From JACRCT01 sp049841135 (GTDB lineage Bacteria > Myxococcota > Myxococcia > Myxococcales > UBA5297), in the NCBI GenBank assembly GCA_049841135.1, contig JASGHK010000004.1:2604001-2668000 (forward strand): DNA of 64,000 bases, given 5' to 3'. The position numbers and the translations under genes were made by a program. The notes under the pieces are model-generated. The model did not search any database. It was not told the origin of the DNA and was given only the letters and a program-made list of their open reading frames with translations. How positions within the stretch are numbered: position 1 is the stretch's first letter; each line of letters begins with the position of its first letter. Positions 56,573 to 64,000 of the stretch are shown piece by piece.

Positions 56573-57791
56573 CTACAGGGACGTCTGCAGCTTCGAGCCG
56601 CGCCGCGCCGGCACCCAGAGGCTGAAGCGCAGCGAGATCTGCCCCAGGTAGTCCCAGGTCTCCGGAGCGTCGGGCAGGTCGCTGCGGTAGTCGGCGCGCC
56701 CCTCGATGACGGCCGTCAGCGGCTGGTCGTTGATGGCGATGAGGCCCACCTCGTAGGCCAGCTTGAACCGCAGCCGGTCGGCCTGGCTGGGCCCCTCCTT
56801 CATCGGGATGACGCGCTCGTACTGCGCCAGCGCGCGCAGGTGGTGCAGCCCCTGGTCGCCCGCCACGATGTCCGCCTCGACCGCGCCGGTCGGCAGGAAG
56901 CTGCACACGCGCGTCGTGCGGTCCTGCTCGAAGCCCGCGTCCGCCCTCAGGCGGACGAACGACTCCAGATCCTTGCTGTGCCAGAGGTCCAGCGTCCCGC
57001 CGATGGCGCCGAAGCCGAGGTTGGCGTGCTTGCGCGGGCCGGTGTCGCGCAGCTCCAGCGACAGCACGTCGAGCCAGAAGCCGAAGGAGAGGTCGACGTC
57101 GTGCCGCGTGGGCGTGCCGACGAAGGTCGTGACGCGCAGCCCCGGTCGGCGCCCGCCACGGCTGGTGTCGAAGTGGATGGCGGTGGCCTGCAGCCAGGAG
57201 AGGTCGCTGAACGCCTCGCCCTGGAAGAGCCTGAGCCGGTACAGGTTCGAGGCGTTCTCGTCCTCGTCGAGCCACGCCGCCTCGAACCCCATCGAGACCA
57301 GCCCCTGGAAGCGGCCCGGCCCCTCCGCCCACGGCACCCAGCCGCCGCCGAGGTACACGCGCCGGTGGAGATCGAAGCTGATCTGCATCACCCGGCCCCG
57401 CGCGTCGCGCCGCCAGCCCGGCGGCGAATCGGCAACGGCGTCGACGAGCTGCCAGCCCTCGTCGAGCAGGCCCTGCTCGCTGCGCGACGGGTCGCACCAG
57501 CCGCCGCGCGACAGGCTCCCCGCGGGCCGGCCCTCCGAATCGATTCTCGAAGTTGGGCGCCACCAGGCACGTGCGCGTCTTCTCGTCGCACTGAGCGCGC
57601 CACTCCGGCCCGTCCTCGCCGCCGCGACGGAAGCAGTAGGTGCGCTGGCCCCACGACAGGACCGGAGCACCGGCCTCGAGGATGGGGACCGCGGCGGGCG
57701 TCGGCTTGCTGTTGGAGGAGGCTGCCGCCTCGCCCGCGGGCGGTGGGCTCGCGGCCAGCAGCAGGACCATCACGGCAGACGTCGGGGACAT
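56573..57791 (-). CDS. Exported beta-barrel-like envelope protein, one frameshift
   Basis: The repaired 405-residue protein has a signal peptide (MSPTSAVMVLLLAASPPPAG) and a Cys-containing N-terminal segment (YCFRRGG, QCDEKTRTC). A long beta-rich body follows (MQISFDLHRRVYLGGGW, VDLSFGFWLDVLSLELRD, FVRLRADAGFEQD, YLGQISLRFSLWVP). An extra A in GAGAATC (57542-57548, minus strand) breaks the frame; removing it gives NFEIDSEGRPAGS. It forms an operon with the smaller paralogue-like protein downstream. Probably outer membrane; function unknown. Confidence 0.68.
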
Positions 57792-57950
57792 GGGGCCTCC
57801 TGGCTCGTCTGCCCGGGCTGCAACCGGCGTTCCCGCGCGCAACTGCCGTCGTCAGGGCCGCCGCGCCGACCGGGCGTTGGAAATCCCGACGGAGTGTCCA
57901 AACATCCAAGGAGTGCGTCAGGGCCCTACCCGTGTAGAATCGCGCCCGCG

Positions 57951-59570
57951 ATGACCAAGCCCACCGACCGCCTGTCCCCGCTTTCTTCCGGCACCAAGGT
58001 CGCTTTCGAGAAGCTCGACCTCGTCCTCGGCCCGCCGGTCGACCTGGCCTCCACCGGTTACGTTCACGAAGGCCGCTCCGAAGACGGGCGCGTCTTCCGC
58101 GTGCTGGAGCTGCCCGGCAAGGAGCCGCCCGAGACGCTCACCAAGGCGTTGGCCATGGCCTGCGTGGCGCAAGGCGCCGCGACCAAGCGGGACGACACGC
58201 GCGTGCTGGTGGCGCTGCGGCCCGCGCCGGGCCCGACGCTGGAGTGGATCCTGCGGCGCCAGGAGGCGCTCTCCCTCCACGCGCTGGCGATGGCCCGCGC
58301 CCTCTGCGAGCTCTTCCAGGCCGTCCACGACGCCAAGCTCTGTTTCCGTGCGCTCTCCCCGTCCATGTTCTCGGTGGGCCCGGACGGGACCATCTGCCTG
58401 GAGGAGCCGGAGAACCTGCGCCTGGTCAACGAGCCCGCCTCGCGCGCCGGGGGCCCGTTCGTCGCGCCCGAGGTGGTCGCCGGCGCCGAGGGCGGCGAGA
58501 AGGCCGACCAGTACGGCCTGGGCGCGCTCTGCTACAGCCTGCTCACCGGCCGCATGCCCGCCGACCGCGGCGACTTCCCGCTGGCGCGCATCTTCCGGCC
58601 GCAGCTGCCCCACGGCGCGGTGACCGCGCTCGCCCGCGCCATGTCGCCGCGCCCCGCCGACCGCTACGAGAGCTGCCGCGCCTTCGGCCTCGACCTCGTC
58701 GGCCGCACCTCGCCCCGCGGGGCGAGCCCGGCCGGCATCTCGGTGGCCGCGTCCACCGAGCTCGGCCGCCTCAAGGGCCAGGCGATGCCGGTCAACCAGG
58801 ACGCCTTCTACGTGGGCCTGGACGCGACCTCCAAGCGCGGCCTGCTGCTCGTCGCCGACGGCGTCTCCACCGCCGACGTCGGCAGCGGCGACCTCGCCTC
58901 GGGCATGGTCCGCGAGGCCGTGAAGAACGCCTGGGAGGGCCCGGTCGGCGAGATCCTGCGCACGCACAAGGGCCCGCTGCCGCAGGAGTGGGCCAAGACC
59001 GCGCTGGAGGCCATCCTCGAGGACGCCAACGCGCGCATCTACGCCTTCCTCAAGCAGCCCATCTTCGTCGGCTCGCTCGGGCCGGGCACGCACCCGCCGG
59101 GCTCCACCGCGGTGCTGGGCGTCATCGACGGCGACCGGCTCACGCTGGCGAACATCGGCGACAGCCGCCTGTACCTTTTGCGCGACGGCGCGCTGGAGCA
59201 GATGACGGTCGACCAGGACCTGAAGACCGAGCTCCTCAAGAGCGGCCGCGACCCGCGCAGCGCCGCCGACCCCAGCGCGCTGGGCGCCCTGACCCAGAGC
59301 GTGGGCAGCTTCTTCTTCGACTCCGAGGGCAACATCGTCACCCGCCCGCTGCAGGCCGACGTGCAGTCCCTCCACCTGCGCGCCGGCGACCGGATGCTCT
59401 GGTGCAGCGACGGCGTGCCGGACTGCCTGGGCGAGTCGGCCGACGAGGTCATGGCGCGCGAGCTGGCGACGGGCGACGAGGCCGAGGCCATCTCCAAGAG
59501 GCTGTGCCGGCTGGCCGACGAGGCCCTGGGCGCCGACAACATCACCGCGCTGGTGCTCCTCGCCCGCTGA
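57951..59570 (+). CDS. Pseudokinase fused to a PP2C-type protein phosphatase
   Basis: The 539-residue protein has a degenerate Hanks kinase domain (about 20-255). The overall layout is kept (QYGLGALCYSLLTGRMPADRG, RPADRYESCRAFGLDL). The HRD loop reads CFRALSPSMF and DFG has become LEEPENL, so phosphotransfer is not expected. From about 270 a complete PP2C phosphatase follows: NQDAFYVG, VADGVST (D303), GSTAVLGVI, NIGDSRLYLL, CSDGVPDCL (D487) and ADNITALVL (D529). The metal-binding aspartates are intact. It probably antagonises the kinase encoded 62 bases downstream, with the pseudokinase as docking part. Confidence 0.9.
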   Translation: MTKPTDRLSPLSSGTKVAFEKLDLVLGPPVDLASTGYVHEGRSEDGRVFRVLELPGKEPPETLTKALAMACVAQGAATKRDDTRVLVALRPAPGPTLEWILRRQEALSLHALAMARALCELFQAVHDAKLCFRALSPSMFSVGPDGTICLEEPENLRLVNEPASRAGGPFVAPEVVAGAEGGEKADQYGLGALCYSLLTGRMPADRGDFPLARIFRPQLPHGAVTALARAMSPRPADRYESCRAFGLDLVGRTSPRGASPAGISVAASTELGRLKGQAMPVNQDAFYVGLDATSKRGLLLVADGVSTADVGSGDLASGMVREAVKNAWEGPVGEILRTHKGPLPQEWAKTALEAILEDANARIYAFLKQPIFVGSLGPGTHPPGSTAVLGVIDGDRLTLANIGDSRLYLLRDGALEQMTVDQDLKTELLKSGRDPRSAADPSALGALTQSVGSFFFDSEGNIVTRPLQADVQSLHLRAGDRMLWCSDGVPDCLGESADEVMARELATGDEAEAISKRLCRLADEALGADNITALVLLAR

Positions 59571-59632
59571 CCGCCGTTCGACCGGCAGCGGCAACCAGCT
59601 CCACCTTCGCGACTTCGGGAGCGACGCAAGCG

Positions 59633-60550
59633 ATGGCCATGGAAACCGAGCTGGGGGGCTATTCGATCACCGACAAGATCGCGGTGGGCGGGATGGCCGA
59701 GGTCTACCGCGCCCAGGCCGCGTCGGGGACGCAGCGCTCCGGCGAGGAGCCCGCCGACGTGGTCCTCAAGCGGCTGCTCCCCCAGTTCCGCGCCGAGCAG
59801 GCGTACATCAACCTCTTCGTCGCCGAGGGAAAGCTCTGCGTCCGGCTCAAGCAGCCGAACGTCGTGCGGACCTTCAAGGTCTTCAAGAAGGGCCTGGACT
59901 ACTTCATGGTCCAGGAGCTGGTGGACGGAAAGAGCCTGGCGCAGGTGCAGGAGCGGGCGCGCGCGCGCGGCATCCCGGTGGGGGTGGCCGGCGCGGTCTT
60001 CGCCGTGCGCGAGCTGGTCAAGGGGCTCGAGTACGTCCACAAGCTGCGCTTCGCCGAGGGCTCGGGCGCCATCGTCCACGGCGACGTCAACCCGGCCAAC
60101 GTCCTCGTCTCCAAGACCGGCGAGGTCAAGCTCACCGACTTCGGGGTGGCGATGGCCGAGGGGACCCCCGCCCACGGCGACGGCGGCGCGGTGCGCGGGA
60201 CCCTGACCCACATGGCGCCCGAGCAGGTGCTGGGCAAGCCCATCGACCGCAAAGCCGACCTCTTCGCCGCCGGCGTCATCCTCTGGGAGCTGCTGGCCAA
60301 CCGGCAGCTCGTCGACCCGGCCAACGAGTACGAGGCCATGCAGCGGGCGCGGGAGGCGCGCGTCCCCCTGCTCTCGACCATCCGCAACGACCTGCCCGAG
60401 CTGCTCGTGCAGGTGGTGCGCAAGGCCTGCTACGCCGACCCCGCGCTGCGCTTCGCCGACGCGACCGAGTTCGCCAACGCGCTCGAGGTCGTGGGCCGGC
60501 GGGCGAACCTGCAGCTCGGGCCGGAGGCCATCGCCCCGGAAGCCACCTGA
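59633..60550 (+). CDS. Soluble Ser/Thr protein kinase
   Basis: The 305-residue kinase has no membrane segment. Glycine loop IAVGGMAEVYR, catalytic Lys in VVLKRLL (K46), HGDVNPANV (149-157; Asp151 kept, HRD Arg replaced by Gly and Lys by Asn), DFGVAM (D169) and APEQVLGKP. The departures from HRDLKPEN are like those of other myxobacterial kinases, so activity is plausible. Two in-frame ATGs (59633, 59639) are possible starts. It follows the pseudokinase-phosphatase and precedes a lipoprotein gene by 2 bases, so all are probably cotranscribed. Confidence 0.88.
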   Translation: MAMETELGGYSITDKIAVGGMAEVYRAQAASGTQRSGEEPADVVLKRLLPQFRAEQAYINLFVAEGKLCVRLKQPNVVRTFKVFKKGLDYFMVQELVDGKSLAQVQERARARGIPVGVAGAVFAVRELVKGLEYVHKLRFAEGSGAIVHGDVNPANVLVSKTGEVKLTDFGVAMAEGTPAHGDGGAVRGTLTHMAPEQVLGKPIDRKADLFAAGVILWELLANRQLVDPANEYEAMQRAREARVPLLSTIRNDLPELLVQVVRKACYADPALRFADATEFANALEVVGRRANLQLGPEAIAPEAT

Positions 60551-60552
60551 CG

Positions 60553-61059
60553 ATGCCCGCGCGAAGCCCCCGCGCGCTCCCCGCGGCGGCCGCCGCCCTC
60601 TTCGTGCTGGCCGCGGCCCCCGCCTGCTTCGGGCCCAAGCGCCAGGTCCTCAGCCGGGCGGAGGAGCCCTCGGCCGCCATCGAGCAGCTGAGCGCGCGCT
60701 CGTTCGATCGCCAGCATGCCGACCTGCAGCTCGACCTCGTCCTGGACAACCCGGGGGCCGAGCTCTCGCTCGCCTCGGCCGACTACGAGCTCTTGGCCGA
60801 GGGGCGCTCCTTTGCCGTGGGCACCTCCAAGCTCGAGGTCCGGGTCCCGGCCGGCGGGCAAGCGCGCCTGTCGCTTTCGCTCAAGCTCGCCTACCTCGAC
60901 CTGCCCTACGCCGCGCGGAACCGGGTGCGTGCGGGCCAGACCGTGCAGCTGGTCGCCCGCGGGACCCTGCGCGGGCGCGCCGGCGCCGCCTTGCTGGTCG
61001 CCATCCCCTTCGACGGCGAGGCCATCGTGGGCCTCACGGTCGGGCCCGAAGGCCCCTGA
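60553..61059 (+). CDS. LEA14-like (WHy domain) lipoprotein
   Basis: The 168-residue protein has a lipoprotein signal ending AAAPAC (C25). A single beta-sandwich of LEA type-2/WHy kind follows: ADLQLDLVLDNPGAELSLAS carries the NP signature, and SADYELLAEG and VPAGGQARLSLSLKL are typical. These proteins are linked to stress tolerance and membrane protection. It starts 2 bases after the kinase stop, in the same operon. Confidence 0.8.
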   Translation: MPARSPRALPAAAAALFVLAAAPACFGPKRQVLSRAEEPSAAIEQLSARSFDRQHADLQLDLVLDNPGAELSLASADYELLAEGRSFAVGTSKLEVRVPAGGQARLSLSLKLAYLDLPYAARNRVRAGQTVQLVARGTLRGRAGAALLVAIPFDGEAIVGLTVGPEGP

Positions 61060-61139
61060 ATCGGTTGACTGGACCTCGGTTCGGCGCTTCCCTGCGCACC
61101 GAACCCGATTCCAAAATCCCACGAAGCGACGAGGACACC

Positions 61140-61667
61140 ATGCAGCTCTCGGCCCAGACCCGCGTCTCCTTCCCCCGCGACCTCACCTTCCACACCTACC
61201 GCGACCGCATCGTGGCCGCCGTGCCCTACATGCCCAACGTCGCCTCCATCGTCGAGCAGGAGCGCAAGGCGCTGGACGGCGGGAAGGTGGAGCTGGTCAA
61301 CCTGTGGACCGGCAAGACCGAGATCCCCTCCATCGCCAAGAAGTTCCTCAAGGCCGAGATGCTCAGCTGGACCGACTTCGCCAGCTGGGACGAGGCGGCG
61401 TGGACCTGCCAATGGCGGCTCAAGACCCACGCCTTCCCCGAGGTGCTCGAGTGCAGCGGCCAGACCGTCTTCACCGAGGCCGGGCCCGGCGCGACCACCG
61501 TGGACATCAGCGGCAACCTGGTGCTGCACCTGGAGAAGTTCCCGGTCCCGCGCCTGCTCACCGGGACGCTGACGCCCATCCTGGAGAAGCTCATCGTCGG
61601 CGGGGTCAAGCCCAACCTGCTCTCGGGCGGCGCGGCCGTGGAGAAGCTGCTCCTGTCTGGTCGCTAG
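61140..61667 (+). CDS. SRPBCC-like protein, hypothetical
   Basis: The 175-residue cytosolic protein has alternating beta strands and a long C-terminal helix (LTGTLTPILEKLIVGGV). The pattern fits the START/SRPBCC lipid-binding fold and somewhat resembles DUF2505-type members. Strand motifs include VELVNLWTGKTEIP, WTCQWRLKTHAF and TTVDISGNLVLHL. It follows the LEA14-like gene by 80 bases. A lipid or hydrophobic ligand is inferred from the fold only. Confidence 0.6.
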   Translation: MQLSAQTRVSFPRDLTFHTYRDRIVAAVPYMPNVASIVEQERKALDGGKVELVNLWTGKTEIPSIAKKFLKAEMLSWTDFASWDEAAWTCQWRLKTHAFPEVLECSGQTVFTEAGPGATTVDISGNLVLHLEKFPVPRLLTGTLTPILEKLIVGGVKPNLLSGGAAVEKLLLSGR

Positions 61668-61758
61668 AGAAGAACCCGGGCGGGCGGCCGCAACTTTGAC
61701 CCCGAGCCGCCTCGCTCCTAGGCTGTCCCCACGTCGTGTTCTCGCGGGGGTTGAACGC

Positions 61759-63417
61759 GTGCGAAGGCCCTGCCTGCTCGTCGCCGCCGTCGCCACTCTC
61801 TGGGCGCTGCCCGTGCGCGCCGCAGACGATCCCCTGCGCCGCGGCATCGACCCCGTCTTCACCAAGCTCTCGCCGTCCATCGACTCGATCATCACCGTCG
61901 ACGGCGGCCGGACCTCACCCGGCAAGTCCTTCCGCCTGGACCTGGGGCTCGACTACACGGCGGGCCTGCTCTCGCTCAAGGTCGGCGACCAGAAGATCAA
62001 CGACCTCATCGAGCACCGGTTCGACCTGCACCTGCTGGGCTCCTACGCCTTCACCGACTGGGCCGAGGTGGGCGTCGACCTGCCGTTCACCCCGTTCCAG
62101 AAGACCCACTTCGGCACCCTGGGCCAGGCGACCGGCTTCTTCGACCGGGAGCCGTCCTCCGCCGGCCTGGGCGACCTGCGGGTCCAGGGAAAGTTCCGGC
62201 TCCTGCGCGAGGAGGACCACTTCGTCACGGTCGCGGCGCTGGCCGAGGTGCGCCTCCCCACCGGCGCCGACGCGTCGTTCTTGGGCGAGCGCAGCGTCCT
62301 CGTCTACCCGCGGGCCATCGTCGAGCGCACCTTCCTCGATCGCCTGCGGGTGGCGGTCGACCTGGGCTACCGCTACCGCGCCCTGCCCGGCCGCTACCTG
62401 AACCTCTACGTCGGCGACGAGCTGGCCTTCGCCGCCGCCGCCTCGGTCCAGCTCCCGCAGCTCTTCTCCCGCCAGTGGTCGGTGGGGGCGGAGGTGCTGG
62501 TCTCGACGCCCGCGCGCGCCCCCTTCAACGGCAGCGACGCCTTCAAGACCCCGGTCGAGGTGCTGGCCGGGCTCAAGGTCCAGCTGTGGAAGAACTTCTG
62601 GGCGCAGGCGGGCGGCGGCACCGGCTACTTCGGCACCTCGGGCCTGGGCCACGAGGCCTGGCGGTTCTTCCTGACCGTCGGCTACACGCGCATCTGGTAC
62701 GACCGCGACCACGACGGCATCCCTGACGGCGAGGACGGCTGCCCGGACCAGGCCGAGGACCTCGACGGCTTCAAGGACGGCGACGGCTGCCCCGACCCCG
62801 ACAACGACGGCGACGGCATCCCCGACCAGCAGGACCAGTGCCCGGACGTGCCCGGCCTGCCCAAGCTGCACGGCTGTCCGGACGGCGACGGCGACGGCAT
62901 CCCCGACGCCAAGGACCGCTGTCCCAAGGACGCCGGACCGGCGAAGCTCGACGGCTGCCCCGACGCGGACGGCGACGAGATCGCCGACATCGACGACAAG
63001 TGCCCGGACCGGCCCGGGCCCGCCGAGGCCGACGGCTGCCCCAAGGCGAAGCCCTGGGTCGTCTACGAGGCCGGCAAGCTGGTGCTCAAAGACGCGGTCC
63101 ACTTCGACTCCGGCCGCGCGAGCATCAAGAAGAACTCGCTGCCCATCCTCGACGACCTCGCGGCGCTCCTGAAGCTGCACCCGGAGATCAAGCGGGTCCG
63201 CATCGACGGCCACACCGACAACGAGGGGCCGGCGGTGATGAACCTCGAGCTGTCGCAGAAGCGCGCCGAGGCGGTGGTCGCCTACCTCATCTCCAAGGGC
63301 ATCGAGGCCTCCCGGCTGTCCGCCAAGGGCTTCGGGCTCGAGCGGCCCATCGCCAGCAACGCCACCCCGCTGGGCCGGGCCAAGAACCGCCGCGTCGAGT
63401 GCAGCATCCTCGAGTGA
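61759..63417 (+). CDS. OmpA-family outer-membrane protein with TSP3 calcium-binding repeats
   Basis: The 552-residue protein is read from GTG 61759 because a signal peptide starts there (RRPCLLVAAVATLWALPVRA); in-frame TTG 61696 is an alternative. An N-terminal beta-barrel (about 45-310) is followed by thrombospondin type-3 repeats rich in DxDxDGIPD (for example PDPDNDGDGIPDQQDQCPD), which bind calcium. An OmpA peptidoglycan-binding domain ends it (about 440-550; FDSGRASIKKNSLPIL, RIDGHTDNEG, LSQKRAEAVVAYL, RVECSI). It links the outer membrane to peptidoglycan. The next gene begins 20 bases later. Confidence 0.92.
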   Translation: MRRPCLLVAAVATLWALPVRAADDPLRRGIDPVFTKLSPSIDSIITVDGGRTSPGKSFRLDLGLDYTAGLLSLKVGDQKINDLIEHRFDLHLLGSYAFTDWAEVGVDLPFTPFQKTHFGTLGQATGFFDREPSSAGLGDLRVQGKFRLLREEDHFVTVAALAEVRLPTGADASFLGERSVLVYPRAIVERTFLDRLRVAVDLGYRYRALPGRYLNLYVGDELAFAAAASVQLPQLFSRQWSVGAEVLVSTPARAPFNGSDAFKTPVEVLAGLKVQLWKNFWAQAGGGTGYFGTSGLGHEAWRFFLTVGYTRIWYDRDHDGIPDGEDGCPDQAEDLDGFKDGDGCPDPDNDGDGIPDQQDQCPDVPGLPKLHGCPDGDGDGIPDAKDRCPKDAGPAKLDGCPDADGDEIADIDDKCPDRPGPAEADGCPKAKPWVVYEAGKLVLKDAVHFDSGRASIKKNSLPILDDLAALLKLHPEIKRVRIDGHTDNEGPAVMNLELSQKRAEAVVAYLISKGIEASRLSAKGFGLERPIASNATPLGRAKNRRVECSILE

Positions 63418-63437
63418 GGGAGTGAGGCGATCAAGCC

Positions 63438-64000
63438 ATGGACAAGCGCTTTCATGCCGTCTGGCCGCTCGCGCTCCTGCTCGCCGCAGGCGGCGGCTGC
63501 CAGTGCTCCGCTCCCGACGGGGTGGTCGACGACTGCCAGGCGGAGCTCGAGCTGCCCCCGTCGGTCTCCACCGACATCCTCTTCGTCATCGACAACTCCG
63601 GCTCGATGCAGGAGGAGCAGCAGAAGGTGGTGGACGAGCTGCACACCTTCGTCCAGCAGCTGGTGAGCGCGCCCGTGCGCAACGACTTCCAGCTGGGAGT
63701 GGTCACCACCGGCGTCTCGCAGAACTCGGCGCTGTGCGGCGCCACCGCCCCGGCCAGCTGCGTGGAGTTCCCCTTCGAGAGCGGCCGGCTGCAGCGCGGC
63801 AAGGACCTCGCCGGCAAGGTCCTCGACACCACCTCCAAGAAGCTCCTCGTCGCCGACGATCCCGACCTGCTCCCCGAGGCGCAGGTGCTGCTCGGCCAGG
63901 GCACCGCGGGCTCCGGCCAGGAGATGGGCCTGGAGGCGGCGCGCCGGGCGCTGAGCACGCCGCTCCTCGACAACCCGCTCGACGGCAACCCCGCCGGCAA
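63438..64000 (+). CDS. Von Willebrand A-domain lipoprotein, cut by the right edge
   Basis: The open frame starts at ATG 63438 and runs off the window. A lipoprotein signal ends LLAAGGGC (C21), followed by a vWA domain whose MIDAS motif DNSGS (in FVIDNSGSMQEEQQK) is complete. Further VWA-like strands are QLGVVTTGV and GQEMGLEAARRAL. vWA lipoproteins bind metal-dependent partners at the cell surface and are abundant in myxobacteria. It is likely cotranscribed with the OmpA-family gene. Confidence 0.85.
   Translation, partial: MDKRFHAVWPLALLLAAGGGCQCSAPDGVVDDCQAELELPPSVSTDILFVIDNSGSMQEEQQKVVDELHTFVQQLVSAPVRNDFQLGVVTTGVSQNSALCGATAPASCVEFPFESGRLQRGKDLAGKVLDTTSKKLLVADDPDLLPEAQVLLGQGTAGSGQEMGLEAARRALSTPLLDNPLDGNPAG

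Overview
The window is very GC-rich chromosomal DNA with tightly packed genes on both strands. It carries lipopolysaccharide (kdsB), outer-membrane barrels, many lipoproteins, five Hanks-type kinase-like proteins, PEGA-domain proteins, an FHA-GGDEF protein, a TIGR04551-like outer-membrane protein, a caspase-like protein and a PhaR/phasin pair. Together these point to a Myxococcota (former Deltaproteobacteria) chromosome. No phage, transposon, CRISPR array, rRNA or tRNA was seen.

Layout. 1-13.9 kb: a barrel plus LolA-like pair, a molybdopterin oxidoreductase, a metallophosphoesterase, RsmE, an unknown 504-aa protein, KdsB, a sugar-phosphate-type MFS antiporter and a DUF2723 membrane protein. 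13.9-23.9 kb: a coiled-coil membrane protein, a PEGA protein with a Kelch-like lipoprotein, a small zinc ribbon, an FHA-GGDEF cyclase, a TPR lipoprotein, a pseudokinase, cytidine deaminase and a WGR/LRR-like protein. 23.9-40.5 kb: ClpB, a PEGA kinase, rpmE with DUF1385, an AI-2E-family transporter, a flavodoxin, an acyl-CoA ligase, a second kinase, LigA, acylphosphatase, aspartase behind a Crp-like site, and a secreted Lys/Glu/Ala-rich protein. 40.8-48.1 kb: a four-gene envelope operon (two lipoproteins sharing a novel-looking domain, an alpha/beta hydrolase and a barrel), divergent from phaR and a phasin-like gene. 48.2-55.6 kb: prepilin peptidase, a sigma / zinc-finger anti-sigma / caspase-like operon, a GalT-like enzyme, and a PAS histidine kinase with its response regulator. 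55.7-64 kb: two envelope proteins, a pseudokinase-PP2C fusion with a kinase and a LEA14-like lipoprotein, an OmpA/TSP3 protein, and a von Willebrand A lipoprotein cut by the window edge.

Two loci are the best candidates for undescribed systems. One is the four-gene envelope operon (40850-46959), whose ~240-residue domain opens with an EF-hand-like loop and occurs once in one lipoprotein and three times in another. The other is the translationally coupled sigma / anti-sigma / caspase-like operon (49552-52369).

Quality warning. Eleven genes, including the essential ligA, contain thirteen single-base frameshifts. Nearly all lie at AGAATC or at GAGCT-type sequence and nearly all look like one extra base. 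They are most likely systematic sequence errors, so the affected genes are annotated here as single CDSs across the shift.
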